Shown here one piece after another: positions 42,854 to 52,812 of a DNA stretch of 64,000 bases. Under the pieces are notes generated by a model. It made no database searches. It had not been told where the DNA came from and saw nothing but the letters and a program-made list of their open reading frames with translations. The stretch comes from Aplectana chamaeleonis (Eukaryota; Nematoda; Chromadorea; Rhabditida; Cosmocercidae): contig JAPDOI010000695.1 of the NCBI GenBank assembly GCA_029168955.1, forward strand, positions 171,001 to 235,000, written 5' to 3'. The number at the start of each line of letters is the position of its first letter. The stretch's first letter is position 1. The translations under genes and the position numbers were made by a program.

Positions 42854-43745
42854 TCAGAAGGCTAATCTGATGTAGGGCTGTAGTTCCCGTGTTATATTTA
42901 TACCCTCGTCCTTCCGGTTAACCTTGGGGTCCCTCGCATTGATCCAGAATGCCCCAAGCGCTTTTCGCGCACTTGTTTTGGTCTCCCGCGCTACAATCTC
43001 CACACTCACCTCAAAATCTTCCCCGTCATGGCAATGAATTCTGTGGCAACCCAGCGCAGTACTAATTCGCGCCTTTTCCTTCCCATCCAAGTGCTCTTTG
43101 ATACGCACATGAAGAGGGCAGGCTGTTTCACCGATATATTCCTGGCCACAGCTCTGACATGTAATCTGATAAATCACCCTAGAAGCAATGCAGTCATCAT
43201 CTCCGCCCGATGGGCAAATGACGCACTGTGGCGTGACACATGCGCGATCATATTGACGATTCCTCACTAATTGCGGTTTTGAATTATTGGGCGCGATGGC
43301 CACAAGAGATACAGTATTTTCCAATCCTGCTCCTCGAAGGCATTTTCTGACAGCGCGGCTCATATCGTCGGATATGAATGGCATTATGAAAGGAACTTTG
43401 TCGCCTTGTGGTGTATTATGACTTCGCTGACCTTTGTAGACGTTCCGCGACCTGCGCGCGTGTGGCCCATAGCCATTAAGAGTCGCTATTTGACTAGCTA
43501 GGCTTTTTGACGCTTCACACTCTTCCGCTATGTGTGAATATCTGAGGAATGCAGACCGGGGGGTCGGTGGTGTGATGGCAACACTCTCGCTCGGAAACGT
43601 GCAGTGCAGGCTCGAGTCCTGCCTGATATCTGAGTTCTGCGTTCGACTCAGCTACCTTCTGATATCTCCTTAATTCATTCTCCCTGTCAGTTTTATTCCT
43701 TTCATCGATAATGTCAAATGATGCCCTTTTTGGTATAGGATGATG
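42854..43745 (-). pseudogene. Penelope-like element, GIY-YIG endonuclease end
   Basis: The minus frame closing at 42854 includes RNRQYDRACVTPQCVICPSG, then RVIYQITCQSCGQEYIGET, LHVRIKEHL, HRIHCHDGEDFEVSVEIVA and ALGAFWINARDPKVN. In GIY-YIG terms, IYQITC...YIGET is the G-I-Y/Y-I-G pair, VRIKEH carries the catalytic Arg, and the Glu of a later E-x-x-x-I or similar segment follows. The CCHH-like cysteines before the nuclease are a hallmark of endonuclease-bearing Penelope-like elements. Upstream, the linker (IIDERNKTDRENELRRYQKV, then AESNAELRY/SHIAEECEAS) is interrupted by the tRNA-like insert at 43547-43625. The reverse transcriptase part is absent. Inverted copies of GAGATATCAGAAGG at 42829 and 43655 flank the fragment. 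Confidence 0.88.
43547..43625 (+). ncRNA. tRNA-derived insertion (pseudo-tRNA or SINE head)
   Basis: A 79-nt block with a perfect T-arm, stem GCAGG/CCTGC around loop CTCGAGT (43606-43622), giving a near-consensus B box GGCTCGAGTCC. An A-box-like GGTGGTGTGATGGCA lies at 43566-43580. The acceptor stem does not pair, so it is not a working tRNA. It is flanked by the direct repeat ATATCTGAG (43538-43546 and 43626-43634). Removing the block with one repeat copy restores the Penelope frame across the junction. Confidence 0.65.
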
Positions 43746-44055
43746 TAATTATATATGATATAGGGCATTGGTATTATCGCTCCAGCCGCGAAGCGGAGCC
43801 GAAGCGCGCGTGCATCACACTGCGCTACAAGGTTCGGTGCCCTTCGTGAAAGATTCACGAGCCAATCAGGGTGTGCGCAACTTTTTCTTGAATTTCATAT
43901 TTCGTATCTCTTAGTAAATCCTAATCCGTAATTTGTAATCACGCACAGCCCTCGCGCCAATCAAGAAGTCAATAGGCAGCCAATGGATGCAAGATATTCA
44001 CCCCTATCTTTTATAAATTAGCACTTATTTTGAATTCACCATTAATCTCTTGCAG
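43746..44055. other. no gene seen
   Basis: Likely intron or intergenic DNA upstream of the exon at 44056. No exon boundary found. Confidence 0.4.
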
Positions 44056-44136
44056 TCAGATGATCTCAAGAGGCGAAATCATTATTCCTGTTTTATTCTC
44101 CGAATATGGAAGCGGTCTCTTCCCGCTTCGAACACA
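44056..44136 (+). CDS. exon of an unassigned multi-exon gene (1 of 4 seen)
   Basis: Acceptor TTAATCTCTTGCAG and donor GTAAGC. In the frame that fits the following exons, it reads QMISRGEIIIPVLFSEYGSG then LFPLRT and leaves with two bases. 81 nt. Family not recognised. Confidence 0.55.
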
Positions 44137-44251
44137 GTAAGCATCTACAGAGACAAAATTTGTAAATCGCTTGGAGTGATTCGACTCAGGGATGTTAGAG
44201 AATACCAATTCGTCAGTGGCTGCCATTTTTAACTTTTTTTGCGTTCCTAAG

Positions 44252-44332
44252 GCGTTTTTTCGACCACAATCAATCAGGATTTCCTATCTCTGACCTGGAA
44301 GGTGTCATCGCGAACATGCTCAATATGGCTCA
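44252..44332 (+). CDS. exon of the same gene (2 of 4)
   Basis: Acceptor TTTTTTGCGTTCCTAAG and consensus donor GTAAGT. It takes one base to complete a codon, then reads RFFDHNQSGFPISDLEGVIA and NMLNMA, leaving two bases. The run DHNQSG...DLE is faintly EF-hand-like but one residue too long for a canonical loop, so calcium binding is not claimed. 81 nt. Confidence 0.6.
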
Positions 44333-44596
44333 GTAAGTCTTCAAATTATGATCCTTATGAATTAAGTTTTCTGAACATCTGTGCATGTTCCAGCAGTGAT
44401 TTCCATCGTCGGGTATGCTAGGAGAAAAAACCTAGGAGAACGATTCAAATGACGATTACGACCTGAGCGCAGACCCAGTCGAACAAGAAATCGTAGCGGA
44501 TAGCCAAGGATACAATCCATAAAGGTAAGCAGAATTGACGAGAATGAAAACATGTAACAATTTTTTTCGTGTTACGCCTCCAAACCTTCTGTTTAG

Positions 44597-44684
44597 GGAT
44601 TCAATGTATCAGGACGACAGCTGGTACTACGACCAGTTCGCAGCTGTTCTTATCTCAGCGACAAAAACAAGGACAAATAACAAG
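44597..44684 (+). CDS. exon of the same gene (3 of 4)
   Basis: Acceptor CAAACCTTCTGTTTAG, donor GTGGGA (weaker). It continues in phase as DSMYQDDSWYYDQFAAVLIS then ATKTRTNNK and leaves in phase 0. The acidic-aromatic composition is clearly protein-like. Confidence 0.6.
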
Positions 44685-44919
44685 GTGGGAAAACGTTCTC
44701 GCAGCTAGAGAACGTTGCACGCAAGGGAGAATGAGCTGACGACGAAGATCGACTACCGTCGAGAGTTGCTGTGTTTTACGCTCTCCAAATACGTCTTAAC
44801 TTACGATGCGTTCGTTTTCACTGTTTTGTGATGCGATAGATCTGGCCTTTAGGGATTTTATGTTAAATCTTTGAAATACGCACTGAAATATGCCTCTTAC
44901 ATAAGTTTTTGGTTTGTAG

Positions 44920-44951
44920 TTGTGTTTATTCGGAGATCAAGCCGATGCCCA
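44920..44951 (+). CDS. short exon of the same gene (4 of 4)
   Basis: Acceptor TTTTTGGTTTGTAG and consensus donor GTAAGA. Phase 0 in, reading LCLFGDQADA, two bases left over. At 32 nt it is the weakest of the four, supported mainly by both splice sites and phase. Later exons would lie beyond the MITE at 45179 but were not found. Confidence 0.42.
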
Positions 44952-44993
44952 GTAAGACAGTTGTTATTGCAAGTATTCTAAGATATCGTCAGT

Positions 44994-45126
44994 TACTGGA
45001 TGAGGGATCGCCGCAACGCTGCTTGGCGGGAAAATTTGCGCGATCAATAGCCACTTTTCCTTCGTTTTCCCGCGCGCAATTTTTCCCGCCAAGCAGCGTC
45101 GCGGCGAGCTCTCATCCAGTGATGGA
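44994..45126. repeat. palindromic MITE with 50-bp stem
   Basis: CTGGATGAGGGATCGCCGCA and CGCTGCTTGGCGGGAAAATT pair with AATTTTTCCCGCCAAGCAGC and CATCCAG on the other side. Sits in the presumed intron after the exon at 44920. Confidence 0.85.
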
Positions 45127-45178
45127 CGATAAACATATAGGAAATCGATGTTGTTACATGATTCATAGAGTGGGTTAA

Positions 45179-45716
45179 AGGCAGTGGTCGCGATCAAATA
45201 TGCCTGTCTTCTTTTCTTCTCTAAACCCTTTTCTAAGTTTAGAGTAGTAGGACCTATGAGAAAAAATCGCAAAAAAACCGCTGTTTGGGGCCAAATTTCA
45301 AGCCTGAACTTTCTTGTCTTTTGATGGTGGACGAGCCCACTCCACATCATCGGCATCGTTCATCTCTATGATCAGTAACATCAGCTGGCTTGAAATTGAA
45401 CTTCTCGAATACTAATGTACTCATCTGGTCAGAAACAGTGACTGAAGTGCTTGCTTTCTCCGTTCAAATGTTTTTATTAGGTAAATTTGTATTTATTTCT
45501 TTCTCTGAATGTCGATGATTTTTGACTGCTCGGCATGAGGCTGCGATCTTTTTTTGCGGCGCTGTGCACGTGTGCACGAACTGGCATCTTTGGGCCCTAG
45601 AAACTCTAATTCTAGCCCGTTTTTCATCACGTTACCTTCATAGTTTTTCAGCTGTTTCCGATCTAAGCTGATTTTTGTAGTTTTTCAGATAACGTTTTTC
45701 ATCGTGACCACTGCCT
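45179..45716. mobile_element. TTAA-flanked MITE, family 2
   Basis: AGGCAGTGGTCGCGATCAAAT to ATCGTGACCACTGCCT, TTAA at 45175-45178 and 45717-45720. Same layout and internal words as 15144-15682 and 60920-61466, all three in the same orientation. Confidence 0.9.
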
Positions 45717-45720
45717 TTAA

Positions 45721-46019
45721 AAGGCGAACTTCATTTATCTTCATGTATCTGCGGTTATGATCAAGGTAGAATTTAACTCATAGACAGTATAAGGTAGCGG
45801 TTCCGTGATATTTAGATTCGAAAAGCATTGGTGGTCGGAAAACTAATCATCGTATTTTTTATGCGCTACTAGCACAAGGTATTTCGACTGTCCTCTTTTC
45901 GATGGACGTACCATGGAATTTCCCTCGCTACCTCTGCATGAGGTGAGATTTCACTCGCTTCGCTCATGATTCCGCTTACTTTGGCGCATGGTTCTCATTC
46001 TACCCCTTCCGCCTATCGT
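45721..46019. other. nothing assigned
   Basis: AT-rich then CTTCGCT-rich lead-in to the 21-bp array. Confidence 0.4.
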
Positions 46020-46330
46020 AAGGTTGCGCTTGCTTGGTATTAACCTCCGCTTGCTTAGCGTTAGCTTCTATTTGCTTTGCGTAAGCTTCCACTCGCTTAG
46101 CGTTAGCTTCTGCTTGCTTTGCGTTAGCTTCCAGCCGCTTAGTGTTAGCTTTTGCTTGCTTCCCGTTGACTTTCGGTCATTAAGTGTTAGTTTCTACTTG
46201 CTTCGCCTTTGCTTCCGCTCGCTTCAGTGCATGTTTCCACTCGTTCCCCTGCCTAACGTAAGGTTATGCTTGCGTAGCATTAGCTTCTGTTTGCTTCGCG
46301 TGTTAGCTTCTGCTTGCTTCGCGTTCGGTA
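46020..46330. repeat. 21-bp minisatellite array, copy 1
   Basis: Degenerate units GCTTCTGCTTGCTTTGCGTTA alternating with GCTTCCGCTCGCTTAGCGTTA give a 42-bp higher-order period. It is followed by GTACGGGGACAGTCCGTTAC and then the repeat shared with 31.7 kb. Longer relative at 49230-49790. Confidence 0.9.
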
Positions 46331-46760
46331 CGGGGACAGTCCGTTACAAGCGGTATGCGTGTTAACAGCTCAGAACTTTTAAAACAGCTTGTTAACACGC
46401 TAAAAGCCACCTCGTTTGAAGCAAACAACTTATTTGCGTCTTGGTATGGTGCAAGCGAGCTTTATCATTGTAGTCGACCCTGGGAGCACCGAGCAAGCAG
46501 CCTTTTTTGGGGTCGTCGTAGCGTTCCAGCAGCTTCTGGTATGGTGTTAACCGGCTTACTGGACACTTCGTTCCGTGCAAGCACCCTAATCGTGGTTTGG
46601 TAGGGTGTGAACCAGCTTCAGTTTCGTGCAATCAGCCTTAACACTGTGGAGAACCGTGCAAGCAGCTCATGGGAGTCGTCGAAGCGTTCCAGCAGCTTCA
46701 CGCATTCGTCGCATGGTGTTGACACGCTGTGTTGGTTGATTGATTCCGCTCAGCAGCCGG
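46331..46760. repeat. dispersed repeat following the array
   Basis: Same ordered blocks as 31710-32090 (see there). It begins with GCGTGTTAACAGCTCAGAACTTTTAAAACAGCTTG, which also follows the array at 49.8 kb, so the array and this segment form one mobile or dispersed unit. Confidence 0.8.
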
Positions 46761-47858
46761 GCTGGCTTATCGATCAGTTCATTTATGTTCTCCTAGAAAG
46801 CTGCGAGTTCTCTCTTGTTTCTCTTTTCGGTATATGTGATTGTCTGGAGGTGGTCGGCCTCTCTCATACGTAGGTTGAAATTTGCAGATTGCTGAGTGGC
46901 AGAAGAATTCTTGCCTCTGGCAGAATCACAGTCAGTGACTTACTTTTTTGTTTTGCTTATCATCATTGCGTTATTCTATTGCTCGTTTCTAGTCTATAGT
47001 TTTCTTTTGAAAGGTTAGGGTAGGAGATTTCAGGAGGGGTAGTTTTGTTCTCGAGAAAATGGAACAGAAGATTCAGCGGTGATCCTTATCTTTGCTTTTG
47101 TTTATAAGTTTTCTGGGCCTGAATTTTCGTTAAACTTTTCGTTAATTTTTTTTCGTTTTCGTTTTTTTCCATTAAAGAGCTTGTTGGGGGATTTCTCGGT
47201 GCTAGGGATTTTCGAGTAAAGGTATGGCGCTCGGTTGGGATTGTTCCTTCCCGTATCAGGGAATTTGTGTAGTGGACGGTACAGTGGTTGTGCCAGCGAA
47301 GCTAAAAGCCTGAGAACGAACGCTTATGTCGTTGAAAGCTTTCAAAACTAACCAAAGTGACAGTATTCAAACAATCAATCTGGACGAGCTTTCTTCGGGG
47401 GAATGAAGTCCTAGAAGCTCATGGGCGGAGTCTACATTTTTCACTTGATCTTGCTCACATTTGGTAGTTTTGCTTCGTTTTGACGTTTTCGTAAGCGTTC
47501 TAATTGGAGCCATACGACTTCAGTAACGTAATATCTCAACATGTTTTCCAAACATGTCTGCTGCCTATCATAATTTTTCGTTGTGTTTGGCATTTTTTAC
47601 GTTGAGAAAATCTGAATCGTGTTTCATTTTTCCGGATTATTTCAGCTAAGTATTCATTGATTGTTTTTCGTTCATTTCAAAAGTTTTGTTTGTTGGGGTA
47701 TAGTGGTTGCCAGATTCGGCTTAGTGTTTTCTTGACCTCTGGTCTACTTCAGGGAATTAGACATTGCACAGATCAGGTTTTCATCAATAGCTAATAATTT
47801 TCTGAAAGCTTAAGGATATTCTCGGCAAGTTTTATATTTCCGTTTTTAGTCTGTTTAA
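46761..47858. other. no gene seen
   Basis: T-rich sequence with CGTTTT and TTTTCG runs near 47120-47180. No long frames or element ends. Confidence 0.4.
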
Positions 47859-48303
47859 AAGCAGCGCTAACGACGATCACCCTCGGTTACTTTCTACGGT
47901 AAAATGATAGGCGAGAAGGATCTTAGGCTCCCAACGTCGAAAGAACTGCAGAAAACGAGCCAGGAGTGGCAAAATAACGACCGCAAACAAGCGTTTTGAA
48001 GTTTCAGAACCGCCCAGTGCCCCATTTCCGCCCACACGGTGTGAACAACTGAACACTCAGATTACAGAAATGATCAATCCAAGGTAGTGCTGATAAGTGA
48101 ACTGATCGCTTGATTGCATTCATAGGCATCATCCTTCATAGCGGTCAATTCCTCCATGATCAAAAATTTACGTAAACAAGGAAGGAATTATTTTGGCTCA
48201 AAAACGCGTCTTGTGCGCTCTTTTTAAGCGTGCCTTGCTATATGGGGCACCAGACCTTACGTAAACCGTAAATCGGAAGCGAAATTCATCGTGAACACTG
48301 CCT
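47859..48303. mobile_element. TTAA-flanked MITE, family 1, divergent
   Basis: The left end is degraded (AAGCAGCGCTAACGACGATCA), the right end is clean (TTCATCGTGAACACTGCCT). TTAA at 47855-47858 and 48304-48307. Shares CGAAAGAAC, GCAGAAAACGAGCCAGGAGT and CAAACAAGCGTTTT with 17446-17650. Confidence 0.8.
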
Positions 48304-48551
48304 TTAACTGCGGGTATTTCCTTCCATCTCGTGGTTTCCCCGTTTGCTTTGCAGTTCTGGTGGAGCTGTAATTTGTTTGATGTTGATTATCGAGAAGTTA
48401 GTTTCCATTCATAAGGATACATGAATGAAAAAGTAGAATGCGAGAGATTAAAACACTAGAGTTGCAGCTATATACGACATGCATTAATTACTGGTATAGT
48501 GTAAAGATTTCAATTTGAAAAACAGCATGAGCGATCTAATGTAGGCTGGAA

Positions 48552-48809
48552 GGACTGAACCTGATCACGTCGCAAGTGGAGGAAGGCACTGGGCCATTGA
48601 ATTCGGATCCGATTGAGAAAAATTTCAAGGAGAAGCAGTCGGTGAAGTCACTTCAAGGATACAATGCTCGTCACTGTCAAATTTTGGAAGGGAAGGCACT
48701 GATGGAAATGTTTGTCATATGGATTCGAGAGCTAGAGGGCTTTTTGGAAGAATATTACGAGGAGGTGAAAAAGGAGAAAATCGAGAACCTCAATGGGACA
48801 CGAAAATAA
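48552..48809 (+). CDS. unassigned ORF, charged and helical
   Basis: From the frame around 48552 to the TAA at 48807 the sequence is open and protein-like: VEEGTGPLNSDPIEKNFKEK, then SVKSLQGYNARHCQILEGKA and FVIWIRELEGFLEEYYEEVK. The last part would form an acidic, coiled-coil-prone helix. Followed by a Pro/Gln-rich frame near 49040-49130 and then the 21-bp array. Possibly a structural ORF of a retroelement or a processed gene fragment; not recognised. Confidence 0.4.
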   Translation, partial: GLNLITSQVEEGTGPLNSDPIEKNFKEKQSVKSLQGYNARHCQILEGKALMEMFVIWIRELEGFLEEYYEEVKKEKIENLNGTRK

Positions 48810-49229
48810 CGTTGACAACTGTCGTCGGTGCCGATACGGACAATTAGATATTTACGCTATTCACGCTTACGGATACCTTCGATAAGGGAAATCGCTGATC
48901 GATCAGTTCGACGGTTTCGGAAAACTGGTTACAGAACATCTGAAAAAGTCTTCGCAGATACCAACTGAATACCAACTGAGAAAAAGACGATGGTCGAAGA
49001 GCTCATTTGTAAAAGCGGCTTTCCTATGAAGACAGGATCGTCCGCGTTTTCCGCCCAGCTCCCCTCCCCCTTAGCTCAACCTGAACCACAGTTCGCTTTT
49101 GCTCTACAACCCCAGCCTCTCAACGTCTAATTCCCTTGAAGAGCGCGAACTCAGCTTTCAATGAGCAGCCCACTCACGAGAAATTTCAAATGTCATTGTC
49201 TTGATGATCAGCACTATGGGGTTCCACTT

Positions 49230-49790
49230 GCTTCCCTTACATAAGGTTAGGTCCCGCTCGCTTCGGGTTAGCACCGGCTCACATCGGCTCACGGTCCCCC
49301 TTCGTTCCCTTCTGCGTAACGTAGGGTTCTGCTTGCTTTGCGTTAACCTCTGCTTGCTTTGCGTTGGCTTCCGCTTGATTCGCGTTTGCTTCAGCACACC
49401 TAGCGTTAGCTTCTGCTTGCTTCGCGTTAGCTTCACCTCGCTTAGCGTTAGCTTCTGCTTGCTTTGCGTTAGTTTCTGCTTGGTTGTTGTGAGCTTCTGC
49501 TTGTTTGGCGTTAACCTCCGTTCGCATAGCGTTACCTTCTGCTTGCTCCGCGTTAGCTTCCGCTCGCTCAGCCTTAACTTCTGCTCGCTTCGCATTAGCT
49601 TCCGTTCGCTTAGCGTTAGCTTCTGTTTGCTTCGCGTTAGTCTCCGCTCGCTTAGCATTAGCTTCTGCTTGCTTTGCGTTAGCTTCCGCTCACTGCGAAG
49701 CATGGTTCCACTCGTTCCCTTCTGCCTAACGTAAGGTTCTGCCTGCTTGGCGTTAGCTCCTGCTTGCGTCGAGTGTAAGCTTCTGCTTGC
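49230..49790. repeat. 21-bp minisatellite array, copy 2
   Basis: More than 20 units of GCTTCTGCTTGCTTTGCGTTA and its GCTCGCTTAGC variant. Because 21 is a multiple of three, several frames are open along the array on both strands. One minus frame gives a heptad NAKQAEA / NAKRAEA; another gives RSKQKLTLSERKLT repeats. Followed by GTACGGGGACAATCTGTTAC and GTGTTAACAGCTTG as at copy 1. No initiation or splice context shows that any frame is used. Confidence 0.9.
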
Positions 49791-49879
49791 TTTGCGTTCG
49801 GTACGGGGACAATCTGTTACTAGCGGATTGCGTGTTAACAGCTTGTTTCAAAAGTTCTGAGTTGTTTCGAAAGTTCTGA

Positions 49880-50844
49880 GTATGAACCTTATCTGTTAAC
49901 GACCTTATTCGGCAACTTCGGGGCAAAAACTAGCGAAGCTGCCAAACTTTGCATGGCATAGTAGGTCAAGGTCCGTAGTTCACATATAAGCATTTATTAT
50001 ACATATGTAGATATATGTACAATCATTATGGACTTGAGAAAGGTGTTACACATTACCGCTCCGATATGTTAAAAGCAACCTCAGTCAACACTCGATTCGC
50101 ATTCAGTCATCTATCTTGATTTGAATATTTTGATAAAGTCATCTATCAATTTTTTTTTCTTCTCATACTTCTTCTTGAAAAAACATTATTCTGCCACTTA
50201 TTATTAGAATGTGGTCTTGAAGACCAACTAAAAACTACCAAATTACGGCTGATCAGTGTGTCCTATTCTGGGTACTTTTTTGATGCTTTATTCGTTTAAT
50301 GATTTCTTTCTACGTTCCTTGCATGTGAATTCTCGTCTGATTTCTTCTCTATACCGGTTCTGAGATTTTTCTTCAAAGAATATTATATCATATAATACAT
50401 ATATATACGCAGTTTAGTGTTCGAATTCCATTCGTATGTAGGCGTTCTAACAGCTACGTCTTACTGAAGTCGCATAAATTTTAATTTATAAGGATAGAAA
50501 CTCGCTAAAAATTGTTCCCTTGGACCAAGTGTGCTTTTAAAAATTTAGGTAAGTCTGAGGATATTTTTCGCAATATTCCGCGGTCCGGTTCCGCGCATTC
50601 CCCGATGTTTCTCCTCCGATTCACGATAACCGAGAAAAAAGTTGTTCCGAAACCGATTTTCAAAAGTTTATTTCTTTTTCCGCTCATACTTCGTCTCCAA
50701 TGAGCGCGAATCAGTAGTTGCCCGTCACCAGCACAGCCAGGGCAACCCAGTCCTTAATTTTTCCTCATTCCAATTTCTTTCTAGTCCATATAAATCTAGC
50801 TGTATTACTCTTTTTTGCTTGTAGTTTCTATTCTATAGCTCGTT
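49880..50844. other. no gene seen
   Basis: AT-rich flank of the DIRS-like element, with TATATA words near 50000-50020 and 50390-50410. Confidence 0.4.
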
Positions 50845-51002
50845 GATATCAATTAGGCTTTGCTCGTGAGCTCAGTCTGGTCTCTCACGCTTGAAAGAAG
50901 TTGTGGCTCAAGGGAAAAAACTCATGTGTTGCCCTACCCATCGATGATCGATGTGGGCGGGCCCAAGTCAACGTGCGGCCTTTCCACACCCAACAACTCC
51001 AA
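50845..51002 (+). repeat. DIRS left inverted terminal repeat
   Basis: Shares TATCAATTA, GCTTTGCT, GTGAGCTCAGTCT, CATCGATGATCGATG, GGGCGGGCCCAAGT and CACACCCAACAACTCCAA with the reverse complement of 63615-63776. Confidence 0.92.
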
Positions 51003-51350
51003 CATGCTTTTGTGAGCGCTAGCACACTGGTCTTTCGTTTCTGGAGAATCCATTCTACGCTGGTTTCAGCTCCGAGCGCCAACCATGGATCCCTCGCTCC
51101 ATTCTACGTTGCGGGTCCAACTCGCAATCAAGGCAGGAAAATCGTCGATCGCGGGGTAGACTCGCAACATTCCTTCTTGACGGTAGCTATGCTGTCATTT
51201 TTGCTAGGAGAAGATAACCTTCACACCACTCACATCATATCGTCTCTCATTAGTACTAACCCTCATTGTAGTACTTGTCTTTAGGCGCTGGTGCTTCGAT
51301 AGTTGTTGATTTTGAAATGCCGAAATCATTTTTTTTCTTAGAATGATGCG

Positions 51351-52430
51351 AGAGTTAAGCTCCTCACCGCCATAGAGAGGTGAAGATAGATCTTCCTCTT
51401 TGAGCTCTTCGTCGTCAAATGGGAGCTCGACATCAAGGCGTCGCAGTTCGAGCTCGTCTTCTGAAGAGAGTGGGCGGAGATCCCGCTCCGTGTCGCCAGA
51501 ACCCTCCGGTCGCCAAAAAGGAATCGACTGTGATTCTCCGCTGATCCCTCCGAAGATATGGATTCCTCGGCGGGGGAATTCAGAGCTGCTAGGGAAGTGG
51601 TTCCGGCCCCACCTGCATTGCCCTAAAAGACGCAACGCGTACGCGTCGCACTGTCTGAGGAGGCACGAGAACGATGCGACTTGCAGGCAGCAGGCTGGCT
51701 GTGTTCTCACGCAAGCCGACTAGTACGTTTTGCTTAGGCGTTGTCCTTATATACTTGATTATTCATTGCTCAGGAGATGTTTTCCAGGACATCGTTGCTT
51801 AGGAAGTTGCCGCTCGTGGCCGTCCCTTTCGGCGGCGTCGCGATTGTTGACGAGCAGCTCCCTAGAGACAACGATCGATTGATTCTATTGAAAGAACAGG
51901 ATCTCAAAAATCTACACGAAACAATGCTCGCAAGTTTAAACACCGCCGAACTGATAAGAAAGCTGGGCGTCGATAGACAGGAAGCCGTTTTCCCGGCAAC
52001 AACCTCTGGCTGTTTTTATATAATAGCCCCAATTTTATCTGGATCGATTCTGGGCCTCATAGTATTCAGACGAGGAAGATTTCGAGGTAAGTCTACGTGA
52101 CCCGAAATGAATATCCACAGTTTTTTTTGATGACTGATTATTTACACTTACGGGTATCTCGAGATCAACCCCTAAAAAGCGATGCCGTCATATCGCAGGA
52201 TGCCACTGGCCGGATCTACAATGGTCCACCGAGCAGGACAGACGATCATCCCGGATTTCTTTGGCAAGGAGTTGCGAGAAGAGCTCGCAGCGGGCGAGTC
52301 GGCGATTCCGAAATAGGTCCAGAAGCTGAGGGTCCAGACCACGGAGAGGAAGAGGACACCATCACCACCGCAACAGAGATAGAGAGGCTGACTCGCTACT
52401 CTTCCATCTCTGATCATTCCACCTCGTGAG
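51351..52430 (+). pseudogene. DIRS gag-like region, frameshifted
   Basis: Three successive frames: 51400-51723 (Ser-rich start, then basic and Pro-rich), 51777-52100 (includes LKEQDLKNLHETMLASLNTA) and 52097-52429 (acidic tail GPEAEGPDHGEEEDT). The position before RT, low-complexity Ser/Arg start and helical middle suit the structural protein of DIRS elements. The sequence itself is not diagnostic. Confidence 0.5.
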
Positions 52431-52544
52431 CTTCGAGTTCCGACTCGGAAATTGAGATTGTGGTTGAGCAAAAATCTTGCAGTCTAGAGTTTCTGCGCAG
52501 TGACCGTAAGGCCGGCAGGCTAGCTTTTTTTTAACCAGCCTGGG

Positions 52545-52812
52545 AGATGTTGACTTCGGACCAATTCATTCTAGAAAGTGTGGTAGGGGGAGTTTTTTCT
52601 CACGCGGGCTTACCTCACTATAGACGCCCTTAGTCAAAAAAGGGTATTGGAGTTAGCCCCTACGGGATCCAGAGGTTGGGTTTCTTCCATGTTTGGGGTC
52701 CCTGAAAAAGAAGGTACTACCAGACCTATCATCAATATCAGACCGCTCAATAGGTTCCTTGAGATCCTCCGCTTCAAGATGGAGGTCTAACAAGTGTGAG
52801 AGACGTGGTCTA
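52545..52812 (+). pseudogene. DIRS reverse transcriptase, N-terminal part
   Basis: LTSDQFILESVVGGVFSHAG is the typical lead-in of DIRS reverse transcriptases. After a frameshift comes GWVSSMFGVPEKEGTTRPII, then INIRPLNRFLEILRFKME, the first fingers/palm motif. The next block VRDVV crosses the TA target of the Tc1-like element: its codons continue at 58226 on the far side. Confidence 0.88.

Noticed and set aside
43547..43640. Functional tRNA gene
   Set aside because: T-arm and B box are good, but the acceptor stem does not pair and the anticodon arm is poor; treated as a tRNA-derived insertion.
44252..44332. EF-hand calcium-binding loop in the second exon
   Set aside because: The D-x-N-x-S-G start fits, but the spacing to the final Glu is one residue too long.
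44373..44419. Extra mini-exon between the second and third exons of the 44-kb gene
   Set aside because: A 16-19 nt exon with splice sites is possible, but it would shift the next exon into a less protein-like frame ending at a stop.
51204..51710. 168-codon minus frame over the DIRS gag region
   Set aside because: Antisense shadow of the Ser-rich plus-strand gag-like frame; the element's other genes are all on the plus strand.
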